Positions 9,331-22,600 of a DNA stretch of 64,000 bases are shown one piece after another. Numbering within the stretch: the stretch's first letter is position 1; every line of letters starts with the position of its first letter. Origin of the DNA: Penium margaritaceum (lineage: Eukaryota; Streptophyta; Zygnematophyceae; Desmidiales; Peniaceae); contig SZWC01001545.1 in assembly GCA_023375785.1 (NCBI GenBank), positions 42,350-106,349 on the forward strand, read 5' to 3'. The notes beneath the pieces were generated by a model that worked only from the letters and a program-made list of their open reading frames with translations, was not told the DNA's origin and did not search any database. The position numbers and the translations under genes were made by a program.

Positions 9331-12300
9331 CAGTTTAAGTTTGTGTAAGTGCTTCTAAGTACGTGTAAGTGCGTGTAAGAATGTGTAAGTGCGTGTAAGT
9401 GCATGTAAGTACGTGTAAGTGCACTTTAAGTGGATATAATTTCGTGTAAGTTCGTGTAAGTGTGTGTAAGTGTGTGTAAGTGTGTGTAAGTGTGTATAAG
9501 TGCGTGTAAGTGTGTGTAAGTGCGTGTAAGTGCATATAAGTGCGTATAAGTGTGTGCAAGTGCCTGTAAGTGCGTATAAGTGTGTGTAAGTGCATGTAAG
9601 TACAGTTTAAGTTTGTATAAGTACGTGTAAGTGTGTGTAAGTAAGTGTAAGTGTGTGTAAGTGCATGTAAGTGCGTGTACGTACGCGTAAGTACGTGTAA
9701 GTACGTGTCAGTGCAAGTAAGTGCATGTAAGCACATGTAAGTGTGTGTAAGTGTGTGTAAGTAAGTGTAAGTGGGTGTAAGAGCGGGTAAGTGCAAAAAA
9801 GTGCGTGTAAGTATGTGTAAGTGCATGTAAGCACATGTAAGTATGTGTAAGTGTGTGTAAGTGCGTGTAAGTGGGTGTAAGTGCGTGTAAGTACAAGTAA
9901 GTGCGGGTAAGTGCGTGTAAGTGCGTATAAGTATGTGCATGTTCGTGTAAGTGTGTGTAAGTGCATGAAAGTGCATGTAAGTACGTGTAAGTGTGTGTAA
10001 GTGCATGTAAGTGCAGTTTAAGACCGTGCAAATATGTGTAAGTGCGTGTAAGTGCATGTAAGTGCATTTAAGTACGTGTACGTGCGTGTAAGTGCAGTTT
10101 AAGTGTATGTAGTTTTGTGTAAGTTCGCGTAAGTGCGTGTAAGTTTGTGTAAGTGCATGTAAGTGCGTGTAAGTGTGTGTAAGTGTGTGTAAGTGCGTGT
10201 AAGTACGTGCAAGTGTGTGTAAGTGCGTGTTAGTGCATGTAAGTATCTGTAAGTACGTGTAAGTGTGTGTAAGTGCATGTAAGTACGTGTAAGTGCGTTT
10301 AGGTACGTGTAGGTGCCTGTAAGTGCATGTAAGTGCGTATAAGTGCGTGTAAGTGTGTGTAAGTGCGTGTAACTGCATGTAAGTGTGTGTAAGTGTGGTT
10401 TAAGTATATGTAAGTTCATATAAGTGCGTATAAGTGCGTGTAAGTACGTGTAAGTGCGTATAACTAAGTGTAAGTGCATGTAAGTGTGTGTAAGTGTGTG
10501 TAAGTGTGTGTAAGTGCGTGTTAGTGCGTGTAAGTGTGTATACGTGCGTGTAAGTGTGTATACGTGCGTGTAAGTGTGTGCAAGTGTGTGTAAGTGCAAA
10601 TAAGTACGTGTAAGTACGTGTAAGTGCGTGTGAGTACGTGTGAGTGCGTGTGAGTATGTGTAAGTACGTGTAAGTACGTGTATGTGTATTTAAGTGTTTG
10701 TAAGTGCGTGACAGTACGTGTAAGTGCGTGTACGTGCGTGTAAGTGCGTGCAAGTGCGTGTAAGTTTGTATAAGTGTGTATAAATGCATGTAAGTGTAGG
10801 TAAGTGCATTTAAGTGCGTGTAAGTGTGTGTAAGTGTGTATAAGTGTGTATAAGTTTGTGTAAGTGCGTGTAAGTGTGTGTAAGTGCATGTAAGTGTGTG
10901 AAAGTGCGGGTAAGTGCGTGTAAGTACACGAAAGTGTGTATAAGTGCGTGTAAGTACGTGTAAGTGCGTAAACGTATGCATAAGTTCGCGTAAGTGCATG
11001 TAAGTTCCTGTGCGTGTGTGTAAGTGCGAGTAAGTGTGTGCAAGTGATTGTAAGTACGTATAAGTGTGTGTAAGTGCATGTAAGTACGTGTAAGTACGTG
11101 TAAGTACAAGTAAGTACGTGCAAGTGTGTATAAATGCGTGTAAGTGTGTGTAAGTGCGTGTAAGTGCCTGCAAGTACGTGTAAGTACGTGTAAGTACAAG
11201 TAAGTACGTGCAAGTGTGTATAAATGCGTGTAAGTGTGTGTAAGTACGTGTAAGTGCGTGTAAGTGCGTGTAAGTATGTGTACGTACGTGTAAGTGTGTG
11301 TAAGTGCGTGTAAGTGCCTGCAAGTACGTGTCAGTACGTGTAAGTATGTGTGAGTACGTGAAAGTTTGTGTAAGTGACTGTCAGTTCGTGTAAATGCGTA
11401 TAAGTGCGTGTAACTGTGTGTAAGTACCTGTAAGTGTGTGTAAGTACGTATAAGTGCGTGTAAGTGCGTATAGGTGTGTATAAATGTGTCTAAGTGCATG
11501 TAAGTTCGTGTAAGTACGTGTAAGTTTGTGTAAGTGAATGTAAGTTTGTGTAACTGTGTATAAGTGCATGTAAGTGTGTATAAGTGTGTGTAAATGCGTG
11601 TAAGTATGTGTAAGTACGTGTAAGTGCATATACGTTTGTGTAAGTGCGTGAAAGTGCGTGTACCTGTGTGTATGTGCGTGTTGGTGTGTGTGAGTGCGTA
11701 TAACAGCGTGTCAGGGAGTACAAGTGCGTGTAAGTGCCGTTTACGTTCGGGTAGGTGAGTGTAAGTGCATGTAAGTACGTGTAAGTTCATGTAAGTGCGT
11801 GTACGTGCGTGCAAGTGCTAAACGTGTGTGTCAGTGCGTATAAGTACGTGTAAGTACGTGTATTTTCTGTTTCAGTTCGTGTAGGTGCGTGTAAGTGTGT
11901 GTAAGTTTGTGTAAGTGCGTAGAAGTATGTGTAAGTACGTGTAAGTTGGTGTAAGTGCGTATAAGTATGTGTAAGTACGTGTAAGTTGGTGTAAGTGCGT
12001 ATAAGTGCGTATAAGTGCATGTAAGTGCGTATAAGTGCGTATAAGTGCATGCAAGTGCGTGTAAGTGTGTAAGTAAGTGTAAGTGCATGTACGTACATGT
12101 AAGTGTGTGTAAGTGCGTGTAAGTACGTGTAAGTACATGTAAGTGCGTGTAAGTGTGTGTTAGTGCGTGTAAGTACGTATAAGTACGTGTAAGTGCGTAT
12201 ACGTGTGTGGAAGTATGTGTAAGTGCGTGTAAGTATGTGTAAGTGCGTGTGAGTATGAGTGAGTACGTGTGAGTGTGTGTAAGTATGTATAAGTGCGTGT

Positions 12301-15300
12301 ACGTGTGTGTAAGCGTGTGTAAGTGCGTGTCAGTACGTGTAAGTGCGTATACATGCGTGTAAGTGCATGTAAGTGTGTGTAAGTTTGTGTAAGTGTGTGT
12401 AAATGCATCTAAGTGTGTGTAAGTGTGTGTAAGTGCATGTTAGTGCGTGTCAGTGCGTGTAAATTTGTGTAAGTGCGTGTAAGTACGTGTAAGTTTGTGT
12501 AAGTGCGTGTAAGTACGTGTAAGTGCATGTAAGTGTGTGTAAGTGCGCATAGGTACGTGTACGTTTGTGTAAGTGCATGTAAGTTCCTGTGAGTGTGTGT
12601 AAGTGCGTGTAAGTGCATGTAAGTACGTGTAAGTATGTGTGAGTGTGTGTATGTACACACAAGTATGTGTAAGTACGTGTAAGTGCAAGTAAGTGCGTGT
12701 AAGTGCATGTAAGTGTGTGTAAGTGCGTATAAGCACGTGTAAGTGCGTGTAAGTACGACTAAGTGTGCGTAAGTACGTGTAAGTGCGTGCAAGTGTGTGT
12801 AAGTGCATGTAAGTACGTGTTAGTGCGTGTAAGTGCGTGTAAGTGTGTGTAAGTGCGTGTAAGTGCGTATAAGTACGTGTAAGTACGTGTATGTGTATGT
12901 AAGTGTGTGTAAGTGCGTGTAAGTACGTGTAAGTGCGTGTAAGTACGACTAAGTGTGCGTAAGTACGTGTAAGTGCGTGCAAGTGTGTGTAAGTGCATGT
13001 AAGTACGTGTTAGTGCGTGTAAGTGCGTGTAAGTGTGTGTAAGTGCGTGTAAGTGCGTATAAGTACCTGTAAGTACGTGTAAGTACGTGTAAGTTCGTGT
13101 AAGTGAGTGTCAGTTCGTGTAAGTACGTATATGTGTGTAAAAGTGCGTGTAGGTACGTGTAAGTACGTGTAAGTGTGTATCGGTGTGTGTAAATGCGTGT
13201 AAGTGTGTGTATGTACGTGTAAGTGCGTATGAGTATGTGTAAGTTTGTGCAAGTGAATGTAAGTTTGTGTAAGTGCGTGTAAGTGCGTGTAAGTGCGTGT
13301 ACGTGTGTGTAAATGCGTGTAAGTGCGTGTAAGTATGAGTAAGTGCATATAAGTACGTGTAAGTGCGTGAAAGTGCGTGTACCTGTGTGTAAGTGCGTGT
13401 TAGTACGTGTGAGTGCGTATACGAGCGTGTAAAGGCATACAAGTCCGTGTAAGTGCGGTTTACGTTCGTGTAGGTGAGTGTAAGTGCGTGTAAGTACAAG
13501 TAAGTTTGTATAAGTGCGTGTAAGTGCGTGTAAGTGCTAAAAGTGTGTGTCAGTGTGTGTAAGTGTGTGTAAGTAACTATTATTGCTGTTTCAGTTCGTA
13601 TAAGTGCGTGTAAGTGTGTGTAAGTTTGTGTAAGTGCGTATACGTACGTGTAAGTACATGTAAGTGGGTGTAAGTGTGTATGAGTGCGTATAAGTGCATG
13701 TAAGTGTGTAAAAGTGCGTATAAGTGCATGCAAGTACGTGTAAGTGTGTGTCAGTGTGTGTAAGTGCATGTAAGTGCATGTAAGTGTGTGTAAGTACGTA
13801 TAAGTATGTGTAAGTGCATGTAAGTACGTGTATGTATGTGTTAGTGCGTGTAAGTACGTTAAGTGCGTGTAAGTGCGTGTAAGTGTGTGGAAGTACGTGT
13901 AAGTGCGTGTAAGTACGTGTAAGTGCGTGTGAGTGCATGTGAGTGTGTGTAAGTGCGTGTAAGTGTGTGGAAGTACGTGTAAGTGCGTGTAAGTACGTGT
14001 AAGTGCGTGTGAGTGCATGTGAGTGTGTGTAAGTATGTATAAGTGCGTGTACGTGAGTGTAAGTATATATAAGTGCGTGTCAGTGCGTGTAAGTGTGTAT
14101 ACATGTGTGTAAGTCCGTGTAAGTGTGTGTAAGTTTGTGTAAGTGTATGTAAATATATAGAAGTGTGTAGAAGTGCGTGTAAGTGCGTGTTAGTGCGTGT
14201 AATTGCGTATAAGTACGTGTAAGTTCGTGTAAGTTCGTGTAAGTGCGTGTAAGTGCATGTAAGTTCGTGTAAGTGTGTGTAAGTGCATGTAAGTGCATGT
14301 AAGTGTGTGAAAGTGCGTGTAAGTACGTGTAAGTGCAATAAAGTGCAAGAAAATGCATATAAGTGCGTGTAAGTGTGTGTACGTGCGTATAGGTATGTGT
14401 AAGCTTGTGTAAGTGCATGTAAGTTCGTGTGAGTGTGTTTAAGTGCGTGTAAGTATGTGTAAGTGTGTGTGAGTGTGTGTAAGTGCATGTAAGTACGTGT
14501 AAGTACGTGTAAGTGCAAGTAAGTGCGTGTAAGTGCATGTAAGTGCGTGTAAGTGCATATAAGCATGTGTAAGTGCGTGGAAGTGCGTGTAAGTGCGTGT
14601 AAGTACGTGTAAGTACGTGTAAGTGTGTGTAAGTGCATGTAAGTACGTGTTAGTGCGTGTAAGTGCATGAAAGTGTGTGTAAGTGCGTGTAAGTGCGTGT
14701 AAGTACGTGTAAGTACGTGTAAGTACGTGTTAGTGCGTGTAAGTGCATGAAAGTGTGTGTAAGTGCGTGTAAGTGCGTGTAAGTACGTGTAAGTACGTGT
14801 AAGTACGTGTAACTTCGTGTAAGTTACTGTCAGTTCGTGTAAGTGCGTATGCGTGCGTGTAAGTGTGTGTAAGTGTGTGTAAGTGCGAGTAAGTGCGTAT
14901 AAGTGTGTGTAGATGCGTAGAAGTGTGTGTAAGTGCGTGTAAGTACGTGTAAGTATGTGTAAGTTTGTGTAAGTGAATGTAAGTTCGTGTAAGTGCGTTT
15001 GAGTGCGTGTAAGTGTGTGTAAGTGCGTGTAAGTGCGTGTAAGTGCGTGTAAGTGTGTGTAAATATGTGTAAGTGTGTATAAGTGCGTGTAAGTGCATGA
15101 AAGTGCGTTTACATGTGTGAAAGTGCGTGTTAGTGTGTGTGAGTGTGTGTAGGAGCGGGTAAGGGCATGCAAGTGCGTGTAAGTGCGGTTTAAGTTCGTG
15201 TAAGTGAGTGTAAGTGCGTGTAAGAATGTGTAAGTTCATGTAAGTGTGTGTAAGTGCGTGTAAGTGCTAAAAGTACATGTCAGTACGTGTAAGTGCGTTT

Positions 15301-17589
15301 AAGTACGTGTAAGTGCAGTTTAAGTTCGTGTAAGTACGTGTAAGTGTGTGTAAGTACGTGTAAGTTCGTGTAAGTGCGTGTAAGTGTGTATAAGTGCGTG
15401 TAAGTACGTATAAGTGTGTATACGTGCGTGCAAGTGTGTGTAAGTGCATACAAGTTCGTGTTAGGGCATGTAAGTGTGTGTAAGTGCGTGTAAGTACGTA
15501 TAAGTGTGTATACGTGCGTGCAAGTGTGTGTAAGTGCATACAAGTTCGTGTTAGGGCATGTAAGTGTGTGTAAGTGCGTGTAAGTGTATGTAAGTGCGTA
15601 TAAGTACGTATAAGTGTGTGTAGGTGCGTGTAAGTGCGTATAAGTGCGTAAAAGTGTGTGTAAGTGTGTTTAAGTGTGTGTAAGTGCGTGTAAGTGCGTC
15701 TAAGTGCGTATAAGTGTGTGTACGTGCATATCAATGCGTGTAAGTGCGTGTAAGTGCGTGTAAGTGAGTGTAAGTGCATGTATGTGTGTATAAGTGTGTG
15801 CAAGTGCGTCTAGGTGCATGAATGTATGGTATAAGTGCGTGTAAGTGCGTGTTAGTGCGTATACGTGTATGTAAGTATGTGTAAGTGCGTATAAGTACGT
15901 ATAAGTACGTATACGTACGTATAAGTGCGTGTAACTGTGTGTAAGTGCATGTAAGTACGTCTTAGTGTGTATAAGTGTACGTAAAAGCGTGTAAGTACGT
16001 GTAAGTGTGTGTTAGTGCGTACAAGTGCATGCAAGTGCGTGTAAGAACATGTAAGTGTGTGTAAGTGCATGTAAGTGCGTGTAAGTGTGTGTAAGTATGT
16101 ACAAGTGTGTGTAAGTGTGTGTAAGTGAGTGTAAGTATGTGTAAGTGCGTGTAAGTACGTCTAGGTTTGTATATGTGCATGTAAGTGCTTGTAAGTATAT
16201 GTAAGTGCGTGTAAGTGTGTGTAATGGCGTGTAAGTGCGTTTTAAGTTCGTATAAGTGCGTGTAATTGCGTGTAAGTGTGTGTATGTGTGTATAAGTGCG
16301 TGTAAGTACGTGTAAGTACAGTTCAAGTCCGTGTAAGTACGTGTAAGTACGTGCAAATACATGTAAGTATGTGTAAGTGCGTGTAAGTGTGTGTAAGTGC
16401 GTGTAAGTGCACTTTAAGTGGGTGTTATTTTGTGTAAGTTTGTATAAGTGCGTGTAAGTACGTGTAAGTGTGTGTAAGTACGTGTAAGTGCGTGTACGTG
16501 TGTGTAAGTGCGTGTAAGTGCGTGTAAGTGTGTATAAGTGCGTGTAAGTATGTGTAAGTGCGTGTAAGTGTGTGTAAGTGCGTGTAAGTGCACTTTAAGT
16601 GGGTGTTATTTTGTGTAAGTTTGTATAAGTGCGTGTAAGTACGTGTAAGTGTGTGTAAGTGCGTGTAAGTGCATGGAAGTGTGTGTAAGTGTGTGTAAGT
16701 GCGTATAAGTGGGTATAAGTGCGTGCAAGTGCGTATAAGTGTGTATTAGTGCGTGTAAGTATGTGTAAGTGCGTGTAAGTATGTGTAAGTGCGTGTAAGT
16801 ATGTGTACGTGCGTGTAAGTATGTGTAAGTACGCGTAGGTGCGTATAGGTATGTGTAAGTATATGTAAGTACGTGTAAGTGTGTGTAAGTACGTGTAAGT
16901 GCGTGTACGTGTGTATAAGTGTGTGTAAGTGCATGTAAGTGCCTGTAAGTGTGTGTATGTATGTCTAAGTACGTGTAAGTGCATGTAAGTGCGTGTAAGT
17001 GCATGTAAGTGGGTGTAAGTGCGTGTAAGTACGTGTAAGTGCGTGTAAGTGCGTAAAAGTGCGTGTAAGTGCGTATACGTGCGTGTAAGTGTCTGTTAGT
17101 ACGTGTAAGTGTTTGTAAAAGTGTGTAAGTGCGTGTAAGTGCATGTAAGTGCGTGCAAGTGCATGTAAGTGCATGTAAGTACATGTAAGTGCATGTAAGT
17201 ATGTATAAGTGCGTGTTAATGCGTGTAAGTACAGGTAAGTACGTGTAAGTATGAGTAAGTGCGTGTGAGTGCGTGTACGTGCTTGTAAGTATGTGTAAGG
17301 TTGTGTAAGTGTGTGTAACTGTGTGTAAGTACATGTAAGTGGGTATGTGTGTGTGTAAGTGCGTGTAAGTGTGGTTTAAGTTCGTGTAAGTAAGTGTAAG
17401 TGCGTGTAAGTACGTGTAAGTACGTGTAAGTGCGTCTAAGTGCGTGTAAGTGCGTGTAAGTAAAGTTTAAGTGGGCGTTATTTCGTGTAAGTTCGTCTAA
17501 GTGCGTGTAAGTGAGTGTAAGTACGACTAAGTGCACGTAAGTGCGCGTAAGTGCGTGTAAGTGTGTGTGAGTATGTGTAAGTGCCTGCA

Positions 17590-18260
17590 AGAGTATGTTA
17601 GTGTGTGTATGTCTGTGTAAGTGCATGTAAGTGTGTGTAAGTGCGTGTAAGTGCGTGTAAGTACGTGTAGGTACGTGTAGGTGTGTGTAAGTGCGTGTCG
17701 GTACGTGTAAATGCGTGTAAGTATGGGTAAGTTTGTGTAAGTGAATGTAAGTTCGTGTAAGGGCGTGTAAGTACGTGTAAGTGTGTATAAGTGCGTGTAA
17801 GTGCATGTAAGTGCATGTAAGTGCGTGTAAGTGCATGTAAGTGCGTGTAAGTGCGTGTAAGTGCGTATAAGTGTGTGTGAGTGCGTGTAAGTGCGTGTTA
17901 GTGCATGTGAGTGCGTGTAAGAGCGTGTAAGTGCATGTAAGTGTGTGTAAGTGCGTGTAAGTGCGTGTAAGTGCGTGTAGGTACGTGTAGGTGTGTGTAA
18001 GTGCGTGTCGGTACGTGTAAATGCGTGTAAGTATGGGTAAGTTTGTGTAAGTGAATGTAAGTTCGTGTAAGGGCGTGTAAGTACGTCTAAGTGTGTATAA
18101 GTGCGTGTAAGTGCATGTAAGTGCATGTAAGTGCGTGTAAGTGCTTGTAAGTGCGTGTAAGTGCGGGTAAGTGCGTATAAGTGTGTGTGAGTATGTGTAA
18201 GTGCGTGTTAGTGCATGTGAGTGCGTGTAAGAGCGTGTAAGTGCATGTAAGTGTGTGTAA
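17590..18260 (+). repeat. 310-bp tandem duplication in the decamer array
   Basis: Two copies of a variant series containing the rare units GTCGGTACGTG (near 17698 and near 18008), GTATGGGTAAG and GTTCGTGTAAGGGCG are offset by 310 bp. A third, more diverged copy lies near 20930-21250 (GTCGGTACATG near 21000). The wider neighbourhood 17000-18260 resembles 20120-21270, so a block of over 1 kb was copied about 3 kb along the array. Confidence 0.75.
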
Positions 18261-20210
18261 GTGCGGTTTAAGTTTGTGTAAGTGAGTGTAAGTACGTGTA
18301 AGTACGTGTAAGTTCGTGTAAATGTATGTAAGTACGTGTAGGTGCTAAAAGTGCGTGTAAGTGCGTGTAAGTGCGTATAAGTGCAGTTTAAGTTTGTGTA
18401 AGTGCGTGTAAGTGCGTGTAAGTGTGTGTAAGTGCGAGTAGGTACAAGTACGTATAAGTATGTGGAAATGCAAGTAAGTGTGTGAAAGTATGTGTAAGTG
18501 CATGTAAGCACGTGTAAGTGCGTGTAAGTGCGTGTAAGTGCGTGTAAGTGGTTGTAAGTGGAGTACGTGCAAGTAAGTGCGTGTAAGTACGTGGAAGTGC
18601 ACGTCAGTGTGTGTAAGTGCTTGTAAGTGTGTGTAAGTGCGTGTAAGAGTGTGGAAGTGCGTGAAAGTACGTGTAAGTTTGTGTAAGTGCGTGTAAGTGT
18701 GTTTTAAGTACGTGTAAGTGCATGTAAGTGTGTGTAAGTGTGTAGAAGTGTGGTTTATGTTCGTGTAAGAGTGTGTAAGTGCGTGTAAGTACGTGTAAGC
18801 GCGTGTAAGTACGTGTAAGTGCATGTAAGTGAATGTAAGTGCAGTTTAAGTGGGTGTAATTTTGTGTAAGCTCGTGTAAGTACGTGTAAGAGCGTATAAG
18901 TGCGTGTAAGTGCGTGTAAGTGTGTACAAGTGTGTGTAAGTCCGTGTAAGTGCGTGTAAGTGCGTGTAAGTGTGTGTAAGTGTGTGTTAGTGCGTGTAAG
19001 TGTGAGTAGGTACGTGTAGGTGCGTAGAAGTGTATATAGGTACGTGTAAGTGCGTGTAAGTGCGTATAAGTGCGTGTAAGTGCATGTCCGTGCGTATAAG
19101 TATGGTTTAAGTGCTTGTAAGTTTGTGTACGTGTGTGTAAGTGCATATAAGTGCGTGTAAGTAAGTATTATTGCGTGTAAGTGCGTGTACGTGCATGTAA
19201 GTATGGTTTAAGTGCTTGTAAGTTTGTGTAAATGCGTGGAAGTGTGTGTACATGCGTGTAAGTAAGTATTATTGCGTGTACGTGCGTGTAAGTACGTGTA
19301 AGTGCATGTAAGTGCGTGTTAGTGCGTGTAAAAGTATGTAATTGCGTGTAAGTGCATGTAAGTACGTGTAAGTGCGTGTAAGTACATGCAAGTGCTTGTA
19401 AGTGCGTATAAGTGATTGTAAGTATGTGTAAGTGCGTGTAAGTGCGTATATGTGCGTGTAAGTGTGTGTAAGTGCGTGCAAGTGCGTGTAAGTGCATGTA
19501 AGTGCGTGAAAGTGCATGTAAGTACATGTAAGTGCGTGAAAACATGTGCGAGTTTGTGTGAGTAAGTGTGAGTGCTCGTAAGTATGTGTAAGTGCTTGTA
19601 AGTGCGTGTAAGTACGTGTAAGTGTGTGTCAGTGCGTGTAAGTATGTGTAAGTGCGTATAAGTGCGTGTACGTTTGTGTAAGTGCGTGTAAATGCATGTA
19701 AGTGCGTGTAAGTGCGTGTAAGTGTGTGTAAGTATGTGTAAGTACGTGTACGGCTGTATATGAGTCTGTAAGAGTGTGTTAGTGTGTGTAAGTGCATGTA
19801 AGTGCGTATAAGTGCGTATAAGTACGTGTAAGTGCTTTTAAGTGTGTATAATTGCGTGTAAATTTGTGTAAGTACGTATAAGTGTGTGAACGTACGTGTG
19901 AGTGCATGTAAGTGCATGTAAGTGCAAGAAAGTGTGTATAAGTGCGTGTAAGTCCGTGTAAGTTTGTGTAATTATGTGTAAGTTCGTGTAAGTGTGTGTA
20001 AGTTCCTGTGAGTACGTGTAAGTGTGTGTAAGTGCGTGTAAGTGCGTGTAAGTGTGTGTAAGTGCGTGTAAGTGCGTGTAAATGCGTGTAATTGTGTGTA
20101 TGTGCGTCTAAGTACGTGTAAGTGCATGCAAGTGCGTGTAAGTGCATGTAAGTGGGTGTAAGTGCGTGTAAGTATGTGTAAGTGCGTGTAAGTGCGTATA
20201 AGTGCATGTA

Positions 20211-20450
20211 AGTGCGTATACGTGCGTGTAAGTGTCTGTTAGTACGTGTAAGTGTGTGTAAAAGTGTGTAAGTGCGTGTAAGTGCATGTAAGTGCGTATA
20301 CGTGCGTGTAAGTGTCTGTTAGTACGTGTAAGTGTGTGTAAGAGTGTGTAAGTGCGTGTAAGTGCATGTAAGTGCGTATACGTGCGTGTAAGTGTCTGTT
20401 AGTACGTGTAAGTGTGTGTAAAAGTGTGTAAGTGCGTGTAAGTGCATGTA
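20211..20450 (+). repeat. 80-bp higher-order repeat, three copies, in the decamer array
   Basis: AGTGTCTGTTAGTACGTG begins at 20231, 20311 and 20391, each in the same context of eight decamers. The related sequence near 17090 has it only once, so this amplification followed the larger block duplication. Confidence 0.8.
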
Positions 20451-21929
20451 AGTGCGTGTAAGTGCATGTAAGTGCATGTAAGTACATGTAAGTGCGTGTA
20501 AGTATGTGTAAGTGCGTGTAAGTGCATGTAAGTGTGTGTAGGTGCGTGTAAGTATGAGTAAGTGCGTGTAAGTGCGTGTACGTACTTGTAAGTACGTGTA
20601 AGTTTGTGTAAGTGTGTGTAACTGTGTGTAAGTACATGTAAGTGGGTATAAGTGTGTGTAAGTGCATGTAAGTGTGGTTTAAGTTTGTGTAAGTAAGTGT
20701 AACTGCGTGTAAGTACGTGTAAGTACGTGTAAGTGCGTCTAGGTGCGTGTAAGTGCGTGTAAGTAAAGTTGAAGTGGGCGTAATTTCGTGTAAGTTTGTC
20801 TAAGTACGTGTAAGTGAGTGTAAGTACGACCAAGTGCGCGTAAGTGCGCGTAAGTGCGTGTAAGTGCATGTGAGTACGTGTAAGTGCCTGCAAGAGCATG
20901 TTAGGGTGTGTATGTCTGTGTAAGTGCATGTAAGTGTGTGTAAGTACGTGTAAGTACGTGTACATGCGTGTAGGTACGTGTAGGTGTGTGTAAGTGGGTG
21001 TCGGTACATGTAAATGCGTGTAAGTATGGGTAAGTTTGTGTTAGTGTATGTAAGTTTGTATAAGTGCATGTAAGTACGTGTAAGTGTGTATAAGTGCGTG
21101 TAAGTGCATGTAAGTGCATGTAAGTGGGTGTAAGTGCATGTAAGTGCGTGTAAGTGCGTGTAAGTGCGTATAAGTGTGTGTGAGTGCGTATAAGTGCGTG
21201 TTAGTGCATGTGAGTGCGTGTAAGAGCGTATAAGTGCATGTAAGTGTGTGTAAGTGCGGTTTAAGTTTGTGTAAGTGTGTGTAAGTGCGTGCGAGTGCGT
21301 GTAAGTGCATGTACGTGCGTGTAAGTGCATGTAAGTACATGTAAGTGCGTGAAAATATGTGCGAGTGCGTGTGAGTACGTGTGAGTGATCGTAAGTATGT
21401 GTAAGTGCGTGTAAGTGCGTGTAAGTACGTGTAAGTGTATGTCAGTGCGTGTAAGTACGTGTAAGTGCGTGTAAGTGCGTATAAGTACGTGTAAGTGCGT
21501 GTAAGTGTGTATAATTGCGTGTAAGTTTGTGTATGTACTTATTAGTGTGTGAACGTACGTGTAAGTGCATGTAAGTGCGTGTAAGTGCAAGAAAGTGTGT
21601 GTAAGTGCGTGTAAGTCCGTGTAAGTTTGTGTAAGTATGTGTAAGTTTGTGTAAGTGTGTGTAAGTTCCTGTGAGTATGTGTAACTGTGTGTAAGTGCGT
21701 GTAAGTGCGTGTAAGTGTGTGTAAGTGCATGTAAGTGCGTGTAAATGCGTGTAAGTACATGTACGTACGCGTAAGTGCAAGTAAATGCATGTAAGTGCGT
21801 GTAAGTGCGTGTAAGTGCGTGTAAGCAAGTGTCAGTGCGTGTAAGTGCGTACAAGTGCGTGTAAGTGCGTATAAGTGTATGTAAGTACGTATAAGTGCGT
21901 GTAAGTGCATGTAAGTACGTGTATGTCCA

Positions 21930-22600
21930 TGTAAGTATGTATAAGTGCGTGAAACTGCGTGTAAGTGCAGATAAGTGCGTGCAAGTACGTGTAAGTTTGT
22001 GTAGGTGAAAGTCAGTTTGTGTAAGTGCGTATAAGTTAGTGTACGTTTGTGTAAGTACGTGTAAATATCTCTAAGTGCGTGTAAGTGTGTGTAAGTGCAT
22101 GCAAGTGCGTGTAAGTACATCTTAGTGCATGTAAGTGTCTGTAAGTGTGTGTAAGTATGTATAAGTGCGTATAAGTACGTATAAGTGCGTGAAAGTACAT
22201 GTGAGTACGTGTGAGTGCGTGTGAGTGCTCGTAAGTATGTATAAGTGCATGTAAGTACGTGTAAGTCCATGTAAGTATGTATAAGTGCGTGAAACTGCGT
22301 GTAAGTGCAGATAAGTGCGTGCAAGTACGTGTAAGTTTGTGTAGGTGAATGTCAGTTTGTGTAAGTGCGTATAAGTGTGTGTAAGTTTGTGTAAGTACGT
22401 GTAAGTATGTCTAAGTGCGTGTAAGTGTGTGTAAGTGCATGCAAGTGCGTGTAAGTACATGTTAGTGCATGTAAGTGTCTGTAAGTGTGTGTAAGTATGT
22501 ATAAGTGCGTATAAGTACGTATAAGTGCGTGAAAGTACATGTGAGTACGTGTGAGTGCGTGTGAGTGCTCGTAAGTATGTATAAGTGCATGGAAGTGCGT
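21930..22600 (+). repeat. 340-bp tandem duplication in the decamer array
   Basis: The variant series GAAACTGCGTGTAAGTGCAG...TTTGTGTAGGTGAA occurs near 21951 and near 22291, followed both times by the same units, including GTGAGTGCTCGTAAG. The offset of 340 bp is a multiple of ten. Confidence 0.75.
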